Shown piece after piece: positions 5,024 to 11,358 of a stretch of 11,358 nt of DNA; position 1 is the stretch's first letter; each line of letters begins with the position of its first letter. The stretch lies in NCBI GenBank assembly GCA_013205365.1, contig JABMNC010000019.1:1-11358 (forward strand), read 5' to 3'. This DNA is from Cryomorphaceae bacterium (GTDB lineage: Bacteria; Bacteroidota; Bacteroidia; Flavobacteriales; Schleiferiaceae). Made by a program: the position numbers and the translations under genes. The notes under the pieces are model-generated. The model was not told the DNA's origin. It did not search any database and was given only the letters and a program-made list of their open reading frames with translations.

Positions 5024-7216
5024 TCAAGTAATACTGCACAAAAAGCGCAGGCGGGCCAGACGCATTTCTAGTTCGCCGTACTCCGCGTTAAAGTGGAGCA
5101 CCGCTTGGTCGAGCGCGCCGTCTTCGCTGTCTTGGGCGAAGTAGTCGGTGATTTCGTCCAAAGAATCTTCGTCCAAGAAATCTTCGATTAGGTAGTCCAA
5201 GCGCAGTCGGGTTCCGCTGCGCACGATGTGTTCCATCTCCTGAAGAACGTCGTCCTTGCTGACCTGCTTGCTGCGCGCAATTTCTTCAAGCCCGAGCTTT
5301 CGGTCGATGGATTGAATAATAAAGAGCTTAAGGTTTCCTTTCTGCCCTGCACTGCGAATCGCAAAATCACCCGGCCGTTCGATTTCATGCTCTTCTACGT
5401 GCAGCTTGATGAGGTTTGCTAGCTCCAATCCAAACCGCTTTGCTTTGGCCTCTCCCACCCCCGGAATGGTTTTAAGTTCATCCACCGTGATGGGGTATGA
5501 AGTAGCCATTTCTTGCAGCGAAGCCTCCGAAAAGAGCGCATAGGGCGGAATGTCCCGAGTTCGGGCCATTTTGCGGTTAAGGTCTTTGAGCTGGTCATAG
5601 AGCGCCGAGTCCAGTGCCGCGCCCTGGCGAATGCCTCCGCCTGACGCTCCGGATTCGTCGTCTTCATTAAAGGCGCGAAAGGGTAGGGCGGTAAAGCTGC
5701 CTTGCTGAGACGACCATTTCTGGCCGGCAGGGCTTACCGACAGGATTCCATAGCGTTCCAGGTCTTTTTGCAGAAGTCCACCCAGCATCATTTGACGAAT
5801 TAAGTCGTCCCAGTGGGCGGCAGCCATGCTGCTTCCCTTCCCCCAGGTTGCCATGCTGCGGGCTCCTAGGGTTTTAAGGAGCGAGGTTTCGATGCCAATA
5901 AGCGTATTGACTACCTGGAGTGCACGGAACTGTCCTCCGCTCAGCGCGAGGGTATCGACAATGAGGTGAGCATGTTCACTGGCATCAATGCCCGACTCGG
6001 GATTCTGGCAGTTGTTGCAATTGCCGCAATTGGCTTGGGCATACTCTTCTCCAAAATAATGAAGCAGAAACTTTCGACGGCAGCTCGAGGTAATGGCATA
6101 GGCACGGGCGTCGAGCAGCAATTGCCGCCCAATCTCTTGCTCCGCAACGGGTTTTCGCGCCAGGAATTTGTCCATTTTATCGAGATCCTTCTCGGCATAG
6201 AAGGTCACGCATCGGCCCTCGCCCCCGTCGCGCCCCGCCCGTCCGGTCTCTTGGTAGTATCCCTCTAGGCTCCGAGGCATGTCGTGGTGCACGACCAGCC
6301 GCACGTCGGGTTTGTCGATGCCCATTCCAAAGGCCACGGTAGCCACAATAATGTCGACCTCTTCGTTAAGAAAGGCGTCCTGATGGCGAATGCGGGAATT
6401 TGCGTCGAGTCCGGCATGGTAGGGGAGCGCCGACAGCCCATTGAGTTGGAGCACCTGAGCAAGCTCTTCTACTTTTTGACGGCTCAAGCAGTAAACAATG
6501 GCCGAGCGACCGGTATAGTTCCGCAGCAGCTTGACCACATCGCGCTCCACATTCGCCGTCTTGGCCTCTACCTCATAGGTCAGGTTGGCGCGGTTAAAGC
6601 TGGTCATGAAAGTTGAGGCCTTCGGAATTTCTAAGGTCTTTAAAATGTCAGACATAACCTTCTGAGTGGCAGTAGCCGTCAAGGCGAGAATCGGCCGACG
6701 GCCAATGGCATTAATGGCCTGCCGTAGCATGCGGTACTCGGGTCTAAAATCATGCCCCCATTCCGAAATGCAGTGCGCTTCGTCAATGGCATAAAACGAA
6801 ACCTTGAGTTCGCGCAAAAATTCAATATTCTCGGTCTTATTGAGGGATTCCGGCGCCATGTAAAGGAGCTTGGTATTGCCCTCGCTCAAATCCTGGCGGA
6901 CTACAACCATTTCGCGCTTGGTCAGCGAAGAATTCCATACGTGGGTAATTCCATCAGACTCCGCAAAGCTCCTCAGGGCATCCACCTGGTTCTTCATTAG
7001 CGCAATCAAGGGCGAGATCACAATGGCCACACCGTCCATCTCAAGGGCCGGAAGCTGGTAGCACAGCGACTTACCTCCCCCGGTGGGCATCATGACAAAG
7101 GCGTCTTGCCCCTGCATTACGGCCGCTACGATATCGCTTTGCTGACCCCTAAAGTCATCAAAACCAAAGAATGATTTGAGCAGGTCCCGGCTCTTTGTCG
7201 ATGCGGTCAAGGCCAT
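5024..7216 (-). CDS. recQ: ATP-dependent DNA helicase RecQ
   Basis: RecQ is a 3'-to-5' superfamily 2 helicase acting in recombination repair and stalled-fork processing. From the ATG at 7216 the product is 730 residues, usual for Bacteroidota RecQ. A longer frame begins at a TTG at 7267, but that codon lies inside a likely -7 promoter box. Using the 730 numbering: motif 0 FRGQQ (22-26), Walker A MPTGGGKS (43-50), DEAH box (145-148), motif III ALTATA (178-183), and motif VI QETGRAGRDG (322-331). The zinc-binding RQC part has C379, C397, C400 and C403, followed by a winged helix. An HRDC domain spans about 537-608 (IPPYALFSE ... IPGVGEAKAKRFG), then a C-terminal helical extension with an acidic segment. 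It is divergent from tatC and convergent with the sigma/small-ORF unit. The stretch after its stop shows only a weak imperfect hairpin (about 4980-5012). Confidence 0.96.
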   Translation of the reverse strand: MALTASTKSRDLLKSFFGFDDFRGQQSDIVAAVMQGQDAFVMMPTGGGKSLCYQLPALEMDGVAIVISPLIALMKNQVDALRSFAESDGITHVWNSSLTKREMVVVRQDLSEGNTKLLYMAPESLNKTENIEFLRELKVSFYAIDEAHCISEWGHDFRPEYRMLRQAINAIGRRPILALTATATQKVMSDILKTLEIPKASTFMTSFNRANLTYEVEAKTANVERDVVKLLRNYTGRSAIVYCLSRQKVEELAQVLQLNGLSALPYHAGLDANSRIRHQDAFLNEEVDIIVATVAFGMGIDKPDVRLVVHHDMPRSLEGYYQETGRAGRDGGEGRCVTFYAEKDLDKMDKFLARKPVAEQEIGRQLLLDARAYAITSSCRRKFLLHYFGEEYAQANCGNCNNCQNPESGIDASEHAHLIVDTLALSGGQFRALQVVNTLIGIETSLLKTLGARSMATWGKGSSMAAAHWDDLIRQMMLGGLLQKDLERYGILSVSPAGQKWSSQQGSFTALPFRAFNEDDESGASGGGIRQGAALDSALYDQLKDLNRKMARTRDIPPYALFSEASLQEMATSYPITVDELKTIPGVGEAKAKRFGLELANLIKLHVEEHEIERPGDFAIRSAGQKGNLKLFIIQSIDRKLGLEEIARSKQVSKDDVLQEMEHIVRSGTRLRLDYLIEDFLDEDSLDEITDYFAQDSEDGALDQAVLHFNAEYGELEMRLARLRFLCSIT

Positions 7217-7264
7217 TAATTCTATTTGAGTCCGCGCAAATGCGCCTGAACTTGAAGGTACGAC

Positions 7265-7272
7265 CAAACTTA
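7265..7272 (-). promoter_or_regulatory. Putative recQ -7 element TAAGTTTG
   Basis: This is an exact TAnnTTTG match on the minus strand, 48 bases before the recQ ATG at 7216, giving a predicted leader of about 40 bases. Its TA is shared with the tatC element on the other strand. No TTG -33 element is seen at normal spacing. Confidence 0.45.
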
Positions 7273-7278
7273 CCTTTA
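7271..7278 (+). promoter_or_regulatory. Putative tatC -7 element TACCTTTA
   Basis: This matches TAnnTTTG at seven of eight positions (A replaces G). TTG at 7252-7254 lies 16 bases upstream, one base short of the usual 17-23 spacer. Only four bases separate it from the ATG at 7283, so the transcript would start at about that codon. The in-frame ATG at 7301, preceded by GAGAGGAAGC, would then have a short leader with a Shine-Dalgarno-like sequence. Confidence 0.4.
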
Positions 7279-7282
7279 CCGC

Positions 7283-8089
7283 ATGTCAGAGAGAGGAAGC
7301 ATGCCTTTTTTGGCCCACTTGGGGGCCCTACGAACCCACCTGATGCGTGCCTCAGCCTACATCTTGGCCGGAGCCTTGGTCGCTTTTGTGGCAAAATCCT
7401 GGGTTTTTGACGAGCTTTTGCTTGCCCCCCAGCGCCCGAGCTTTGTCACCTACCAGTGGTTTTGCGCCCTGGGACAACGTTTTGAAATGCCCTCACTTTG
7501 CTTTGGTGGCTTCAAACTAGACTTGCTCAACACCCAGCTCGCGGGCCAATTCAGCCTTCACGTATGGATTTCGCTCATCGCCGGGCTAATCCTCGCCTTC
7601 CCCTTGGTACTCTTTGAGCTTTGGCGCTTCATCGCGCCCGGACTATCGCTCAAGGAACGCAAGAACGCCAGCATTTTTGTGGGTTCCGCCTCGATACTCT
7701 TTTTTGCGGGAGCGCTTTTTGGGTACTACCTCATTGTGCCCCTAAGCCTGCAGTTTTTGACCACCTATACCGTGAGCGGCGAGGTCCAAAACCTTTTTGA
7801 AATGGCGTCCTACCTGTCCACCGTAAGCAGCATTGTGGTAGCCAGTGGTTTGCTCTTTGAGCTGCCTGTGGCAGTGTACCTCCTCTCACGGCTGGGCCTT
7901 GCCACACCGCAGGGCATGCGCACCTACCGCCGGCATGCATGGGTCGGAATTCTTTTGGTGGCAGCGGTCATCACGCCACCCGACGTATTCAGCCAAATAC
8001 TTGTCTCGATTCCCATCGCCCTGCTTTATGAGCTGAGCATCGGTTTAAGCCGCCTTGCACAATCCCAGCGCGAATCTAACGTTACCTAA
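7283..8089 (+). CDS. tatC: Sec-independent (Tat) protein translocase subunit TatC
   Basis: TatC is the inner-membrane receptor of the twin-arginine pathway, which exports folded proteins. The 268-residue product has about six hydrophobic segments (roughly 22-42, 92-112, 129-154, 177-204, 219-231 and 237-255). Recognisable signatures are PFLAHLGALRTHL at the N-terminus, LLLAPQ (46-50), the loop FIAPGLSLKERK (116-127) and VITPPDVFSQIL (229-240). The first periplasmic loop is long and carries C61 and C73, as in Bacteroidota TatC. The usual N-terminal HL-x-E-LR reads HLGALR here, so the glutamate equivalent to E. coli E15 is an alanine; the second recognition glutamate (E125 in KERK) is kept. The start may be 7283 or the ATG at 7301. 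lptB follows after 8 bases, implying one transcript. tatA/tatB are not in the window. Confidence 0.95.
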   Translation: MSERGSMPFLAHLGALRTHLMRASAYILAGALVAFVAKSWVFDELLLAPQRPSFVTYQWFCALGQRFEMPSLCFGGFKLDLLNTQLAGQFSLHVWISLIAGLILAFPLVLFELWRFIAPGLSLKERKNASIFVGSASILFFAGALFGYYLIVPLSLQFLTTYTVSGEVQNLFEMASYLSTVSSIVVASGLLFELPVAVYLLSRLGLATPQGMRTYRRHAWVGILLVAAVITPPDVFSQILVSIPIALLYELSIGLSRLAQSQRESNVT

Positions 8090-8097
8090 GCAACAGA

Positions 8098-8853
8098 ATG
8101 AAGCTCGAAGCACACAACCTAGTTAAGACCTACCGCGGGCGCTCCGTGGTTAACGGCGCTTCCTTTTATGTGGCCCAAGGCGAAATCGTAGGACTACTTG
8201 GCCCCAATGGCGCGGGCAAGACCACCTCGTTTTACAGTGTGGTTGGATTGGTCCGCCCCGACCAAGGAAGGGTGGAACTCGACGGCAAAGACATTACCGG
8301 CCTGCCCATGTTTCGTCGTGCCCAGTTGGGGCTGGGCTACCTCAGTCAAGAGGCATCGATCTTTCGCAAACTCAGCGTAGAGAATAACATTGCCGCAGTG
8401 CTGGAGTGGCGCGGATTTTCTCGCCAAGAGGTCAAGGCCCGAACCGAGGAGCTCCTCGAGGAGTTTGGCCTAACCAAGGTTCGCAGCACCCGAGGCGACC
8501 TGCTCTCCGGCGGCGAGCGCCGGCGTACCGAGATTGCTCGATGCCTGGCCTCTGACCCCAAGTTTATACTGCTCGACGAGCCCTTTGCCGGCGTCGACCC
8601 CATCGCCGTAGAAGACATTCAAGCCATTGTGGCCCGCCTCGCCGACGAGCGCGGAATCGGGGTTCTCATCACCGACCACAACGTGCACGAAACCTTGGCC
8701 ATCACCGACCGAACTTATCTGATGTTTGAAGGGTCCATCATCAAGAGCGGAACCGCCGAAGAACTTGCATCCGACGAGGTCGTGCGCCGGGTTTACCTCG
8801 GCCAAAACTTTATTCTTCGCCGCAGTGGGCGGCTCGCCGAAGGCGGTCGTTAA
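8098..8853 (+). CDS. lptB: LPS export ABC transporter ATP-binding protein LptB
   Basis: LptB is the cytoplasmic ATPase that, with LptF and LptG, extracts lipopolysaccharide from the inner membrane and drives it along the Lpt bridge. The 251-residue product shows Walker A GPNGAGKTT (35-43), Q-loop YLSQEASIF (81-89, Q84), a signature LLSGGERRRTEIARCLA (135-151), Walker B FILLDEPFAGVDPIAVEDIQ (156-175) and the switch histidine H194 in ITDHN. The phrase DEPFAGVDPIAV and the phenylalanine-rich region after Q84 separate LptB from amino-acid transporter ATPases. The core ends at about VYLGQNFIL (232-240), so the last 11 residues are an extra tail, and that tail overlaps the end of sua5 on the other strand. 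TAA is followed at once by an in-frame TAG. It lies 8 bases after tatC, a pairing common in Bacteroidota; kpsF, often placed in this neighbourhood, is absent here. Confidence 0.95.
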   Translation: MKLEAHNLVKTYRGRSVVNGASFYVAQGEIVGLLGPNGAGKTTSFYSVVGLVRPDQGRVELDGKDITGLPMFRRAQLGLGYLSQEASIFRKLSVENNIAAVLEWRGFSRQEVKARTEELLEEFGLTKVRSTRGDLLSGGERRRTEIARCLASDPKFILLDEPFAGVDPIAVEDIQAIVARLADERGIGVLITDHNVHETLAITDRTYLMFEGSIIKSGTAEELASDEVVRRVYLGQNFILRRSGRLAEGGR

Positions 8854-9760
8854 TAGCCCTTCCAAGGCCTTCTTCGGGGGCCAATTCAATCCACAGTTCC
8901 CTCGCTTCAGACGCGGCGAAGGCCCTTAGTTCGCCAAACAGCCGCTGCGCGGCCTCGACGGGGCTTCCGCTCGTGGTGAGCGCCCTGGCTATTCCTTTAG
9001 CGGGCATCCATGGTAGGGATTGGATTTCATTGCCCTGCTCGCCAGCCCAAGCAAAACCCTGCGGTACAAGCCTAAGCGGCTTGCCAGGAGCATAATGGGC
9101 CTGCAGCATTCCCGGCGCGGACGGACTACTCGACGAGTTTCTGACCTCAGGCAGGTAGCCCAATATGCCGCTGAGCTGCTCCAGGGTAGTGCCTCCGAGC
9201 CTCAGCACCACCGCAGGCCCATTTGGCCAGGCTATAATGGTTGATTCCAGCCCAACTTCGCAGGGTCCGCCGTCTAAAATGTAGTCCACCTGCTCGCCCA
9301 ACTGGTCTGCGACGTGCTGTGCGGTGGTGGGCGAAACAAAGCCAAAGGGGTTAGCGCTCGGCGCGGCAGCAGGCACCCCAGCAAGGGTCAAAAGCTCTCG
9401 AGCGAGTTTTAATTTCGGTATGCGCACCGCCACATGGTCCAGCCCCGAAGTAACAAGATCGGGCACCTCTGGACGCTTGGGCAGCACGTAGGTAATTGGG
9501 GCAGGCCCCAGCGCATTCCATAGCAAATGCGCTTCTGGGTGTATCGAGGAGGCCACCCGACCTACCTCATTCCAGTCGGGCAGGTGCACAATTAAAGGGT
9601 CAAAATGCGGACGGTTTTTGGCTTCAAAAATCCGCGCAACCGCCGCCTCATCAAAGGCGTTTGCGGCAAGGCCATACACCGTTTCGGTGGGCATGGCGAC
9701 CAGCCCTCCCGCCTTGAGCACGGAGGCCGCCCGCGCTAGATCCTTGCCTAGGTTTTGCAT
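8810..9760 (-). CDS. Threonylcarbamoyl-AMP synthase, Sua5/YciO/YrdC/YwlC family
   Basis: The enzyme makes L-threonylcarbamoyl-AMP from threonine, bicarbonate and ATP, the first step of the t6A37 modification in ANN-decoding tRNAs. At 316 residues this is the long two-domain Sua5 form rather than the short TsaC form. The YrdC-like domain (about 8-195) has PTETVYGLAANA (24-35), the basic AKNRPHFDPLIVH (47-59), PSANPFGFVSPTTAQHV (134-150) and GLESTII (170-176). The linker motif PGMLQAHYAP (216-225), which closes over the active site in Sua5 proteins, leads to the C-terminal Sua5 domain ending GLGRAINDRLRRAA (298-311). ANPFGFVSPTTA wording is characteristic of Bacteroidota. The start ATG at 9760 is well placed before the conserved core. 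The gene lies 30 bases after the Plug gene and overlaps lptB tail to tail by 44 bp. Confidence 0.95.
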   Translation of the reverse strand: MQNLGKDLARAASVLKAGGLVAMPTETVYGLAANAFDEAAVARIFEAKNRPHFDPLIVHLPDWNEVGRVASSIHPEAHLLWNALGPAPITYVLPKRPEVPDLVTSGLDHVAVRIPKLKLARELLTLAGVPAAAPSANPFGFVSPTTAQHVADQLGEQVDYILDGGPCEVGLESTIIAWPNGPAVVLRLGGTTLEQLSGILGYLPEVRNSSSSPSAPGMLQAHYAPGKPLRLVPQGFAWAGEQGNEIQSLPWMPAKGIARALTTSGSPVEAAQRLFGELRAFAASEARELWIELAPEEGLGRAINDRLRRAAHCGEE

Positions 9761-9765
9761 CCGGG

Positions 9766-9773
9766 TAAAGGTA
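9766..9773 (-). promoter_or_regulatory. Possible sua5 -7 element TACCTTTA
   Basis: On the minus strand TACCTTTA ends five bases before the Sua5 ATG, with TTG triplets 16 and 21 bases upstream, inside the end of the Plug gene. The same octamer stands four bases before the first tatC ATG. If active, it would give a leaderless or nearly leaderless Sua5 message. Read-through from the Plug gene is the alternative. Confidence 0.3.
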
Positions 9774-9776
9774 GCG

Positions 9777-9800
9777 CCCCTTACTGCCCCTTACTGCCCC
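9777..9800. repeat. 10-bp tandem duplication spanning a stop codon
   Basis: Read on the minus strand, GGGGCAGTAA occurs twice in direct succession followed by GGGG. The first copy supplies the last Gly-Gln region and the TAA stop of the Plug gene, and the second copy lies in the 30-base gap before sua5. The unit is not a multiple of three, so the duplication is not coding. It probably arose by slippage. Confidence 0.7.
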
Positions 9801-11062
9801 AATTCAATTCGGAGCTGTGCGCCGTCGGTTACATCCACGATTCGGTAGGAGAGGGCACGGTCGTAGCGCTCGCCCCAAATCCTCGCATAGACCACCGCAG
9901 TGTATTGGTTGCCGGACTGGCTATGGCTGCCTTCAGACCAGTCTAATCCCTTGCTTCCGGCATTCAGGTCCCGGTATCGGTACTCCAAGTAGCCCTGCTT
10001 CATTAAAACCCGAGCCACATAGGCCCCTCGAGCCTGGTCGTAGCGAAGTTCGTGCTCCGGCCCAGGGGAGTACTGGTTAAAATCTCCTTCAATTGCCATG
10101 CGTCGGCCGCCCCAGGACTCGCTGTCTTTTAGTTCAAGGTCCATCAGTAGGTAGTCCGCTTGGGTGTGGCTGTCGCCCCGCATGCTGCGCGGAACAAAGT
10201 TTCCTCGGGCATCTTCTTGGCGCAGGTAGACGCCCAGTCCGCCGGGAAGGTCCTGACGCACAAAGGCAATCCATTGATCGGCCAACTCATAGCGTTCGAT
10301 GCGAAGGGAGGGAGCCGGCAGGGCCTTGGTATCGGCAAACCTAAAAATATTCCCCGCCAAGAACGCATTTTCGCCGTTATTGTAGTCAAAATCCAGCTTT
10401 TCCCCCTGGGCAAAACGGGGCGGAAGCAGCCTAAAGCTGTTCCAATCACGGTTCTGCAGTATCCCGATGCGCAGGTCGCTAAAGGGGTTGGTGGTTTGGC
10501 TTGCATCCCAAGGGAACCAGGCATCAACCTCGTGGTATCGGGCGGACCATTGTGAAGCGGCAGGCCTTCTTACGGCAATTTGCAGGTCGCTAACTTGCTC
10601 GGCAAAGACAACAGGGAGCCGGAGCAGCAAGTGGTCGTCTGCATATACCTCAAGGTAGTAGTTGCCCGACAGGTTGGGCATGCTGCTCTCTTCGGGCAGC
10701 TGCATTTGGTAGTGGCTGTAGCCCTGGTAGGTGTTGAACGACAGGCTGCCTTCGGGAATTTGCCCTTCCCAAAATCCGCTGAGGTATTCAGATGCGAGGA
10801 TTGGCGAGGGCTTCCAGCTCCGGTCGCAGTGCACCCAAGTGTATTTTAAGGGCAGTACCGATTGGCTAAAATCGTCAAACCGAAGCTGCAGTGCCTGCTG
10901 CTGTCCAAGACGCACAACTGGCGGGGCATCACTGCGGTCAACCGGGTGCCACAGCACGCTGTGAACAAGGCTATCTTTTTTTGTTTCAGGCAGTTGTGCC
11001 ATCGCCGGGAGCCAGACTAAGCCCAAACACCAGGCAATAGCAGTACAAGCGCCAATTCTCAT
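9791..11062 (-). CDS. Type IX secretion system Plug protein (DUF5103 family)
   Basis: The 423-residue protein has a signal peptide: basic start MR, hydrophobic core 4-19, and an AMA-Q cleavage site after residue 22, so it is exported. The mature part follows the DUF5103 pattern: LRFDDFSQSVLPLKYTWVHCD (60-80), then W83-P85-S86, SEYLSGF (91-97), SFNTYQGYSHYQM (108-120), SGNYYLEVYADD (132-143), NPFSDLRIGILQN (192-204), NAFLAGNIFRFAD (232-244), EGDFNQY (325-331), KQGYLEYRYR (355-364) and EGSHSQSGNQY (377-387). In Flavobacterium johnsoniae a DUF5103 member was seen bound to the SprA translocon, closing its periplasmic opening, and named Plug. That role is transferred here by family; no other T9SS gene is in the window. 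It is divergent from nqrA and may share a message with sua5. The family call is strong; the role is inferred. Confidence 0.88.
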   Translation of the reverse strand: MRIGACTAIAWCLGLVWLPAMAQLPETKKDSLVHSVLWHPVDRSDAPPVVRLGQQQALQLRFDDFSQSVLPLKYTWVHCDRSWKPSPILASEYLSGFWEGQIPEGSLSFNTYQGYSHYQMQLPEESSMPNLSGNYYLEVYADDHLLLRLPVVFAEQVSDLQIAVRRPAASQWSARYHEVDAWFPWDASQTTNPFSDLRIGILQNRDWNSFRLLPPRFAQGEKLDFDYNNGENAFLAGNIFRFADTKALPAPSLRIERYELADQWIAFVRQDLPGGLGVYLRQEDARGNFVPRSMRGDSHTQADYLLMDLELKDSESWGGRRMAIEGDFNQYSPGPEHELRYDQARGAYVARVLMKQGYLEYRYRDLNAGSKGLDWSEGSHSQSGNQYTAVVYARIWGERYDRALSYRIVDVTDGAQLRIELGQ

Positions 11063-11117
11063 GGGATAAAGATGATAAAAACATGCGGACTTTAGGCCAA
11101 TAAACTGTGGGACTTTG

Positions 11118-11125
11118 TACCTTTG
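11118..11125 (+). promoter_or_regulatory. Putative nqrA -7 element TACCTTTG
   Basis: This is an exact TAnnTTTG match 24 bases before the nqrA ATG, giving a predicted leader of about 19 bases. No TTG is found at the -33 position. Upstream of the divergent Plug gene no exact -7 match is visible, so both directions may share regulation or the Plug promoter may be non-consensus. Confidence 0.5.
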
Positions 11126-11149
11126 TGGCGAAATTTTTCTTCTGCCGAT

Positions 11150-11358
11150 ATGCCTAATTTACACACTGTTCGCAAAGGCCTAGACCTCCCGCTCTTAGGG
11201 GCTCCCACAGCAACTGTTGACGGCAGCCTTCGGTCTTCGGTGTACGCAGTTCTACCCAGCGACTTTCACGGACTTGTTCCCAAATTGGTGGTAAAAGAGG
11301 GCGATCGAGTTCTCGCAGGAAGCATTCTCTTTCACGACAAGGTAGACGCCCGCATCAA
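11150..11358 (+). CDS. nqrA: Na(+)-translocating NADH-quinone reductase subunit A, 5' part
   Basis: The first 69 codons are present and the gene runs off the window. NqrA is a peripheral cytoplasmic subunit of the Na+-NQR complex, which oxidises NADH, reduces ubiquinone or menaquinone, and pumps sodium out. The family start is clear: RKGLDLPLLGAPTATV (8-23), matching the KKGLDLPIAG-type opening of Vibrio NqrA, then VLPSDFHGLVPKLVVKEGDRV (34-54) and AGSILFHDK (56-64), whose wording matches Bacteroidota NqrA. The ATG at 11150 is the first in-frame start ahead of the conserved core. The remaining nqrBCDEF genes would be expected to follow outside the window. Confidence 0.92.
   Translation, partial: MPNLHTVRKGLDLPLLGAPTATVDGSLRSSVYAVLPSDFHGLVPKLVVKEGDRVLAGSILFHDKVDARI

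Noticed and set aside
5024..5045. Possible frameshift at the end of recQ (T5 run before the last codons; another frame would end VQYYLSN)
   Set aside because: The alternative tail is only seven residues, and I could not match it to a known RecQ ending with confidence. The annotated end after RFLCSIT changes nothing important.
7217..7267. 17-residue N-terminal extension of RecQ from the TTG at 7267
   Set aside because: The TTG lies inside the likely -7 box. RecQ proteins normally begin about 15-20 residues before the FGFDDFR motif, which fits the ATG at 7216.

Overview
This window looks like a chromosomal housekeeping segment from a Bacteroidota bacterium, probably Flavobacteriia or a related aquatic lineage with a fairly GC-rich genome. 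Four things point there. A DUF5103 protein matches the type IX secretion 'Plug', a family confined to gliding or T9SS-bearing Bacteroidota. The TatC has the long first periplasmic loop with paired cysteines typical of the phylum. The NqrA start reads 'DFHGLVPKLVVKEGD' as in Bacteroidota NqrA. Several genes are preceded by TAnnTTTG, the phylum's -7 promoter element. No mobile element, CRISPR array, tRNA or rRNA is visible.

Layout. Positions 26-1179 (+): a SUI1/YciH-type protein overlaps a SpoU/TrmH-family RNA methyltransferase through a strong Shine-Dalgarno sequence and a run of ATG codons. Positions 1180-1368: a gene-free convergent gap with a minus-strand intrinsic terminator, a possible short RNA ending at it, and an 18-bp perfect A+T palindrome. 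Positions 1369-4101 (-): uvrA, nucleotide excision repair. Positions 4249-4824 (+): an ECF-like sigma factor, followed by an unrecognised 50-codon ORF (4867-5019). Positions 5024-7216 (-): recQ. Positions 7283-8853 (+): tatC then lptB, separated by 8 bases. Positions 8810-9760 (-): the Sua5 threonylcarbamoyl-AMP synthase, whose end overlaps the end of lptB by 44 bp. Positions 9791-11062 (-): the T9SS Plug protein. From 11150 (+): the first 69 codons of nqrA, cut by the window edge.

Function. Two genes serve DNA repair and recombination (uvrA, recQ), and two or three serve RNA and translation (the methyltransferase, sua5, and possibly the SUI1 protein). Three serve the cell envelope and export: tatC (folded-protein export across the inner membrane), lptB (LPS transport ATPase) and the Plug (outer-membrane T9SS channel). 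nqrA begins the sodium-pumping NADH dehydrogenase. Strand changes are frequent, so most units are one or two genes. Divergent promoters lie between uvrA and the sigma gene, between recQ and tatC, and between the Plug gene and nqrA.

I found no clearly new multi-gene system. The items most worth checking are a TatC lacking the usual twin-arginine-recognition glutamate in its N-terminal HL-x-E-LR motif, the candidate minus-strand small RNA at 1195-1279, the fused -7 boxes between recQ and tatC, and the small ORF behind the sigma gene.
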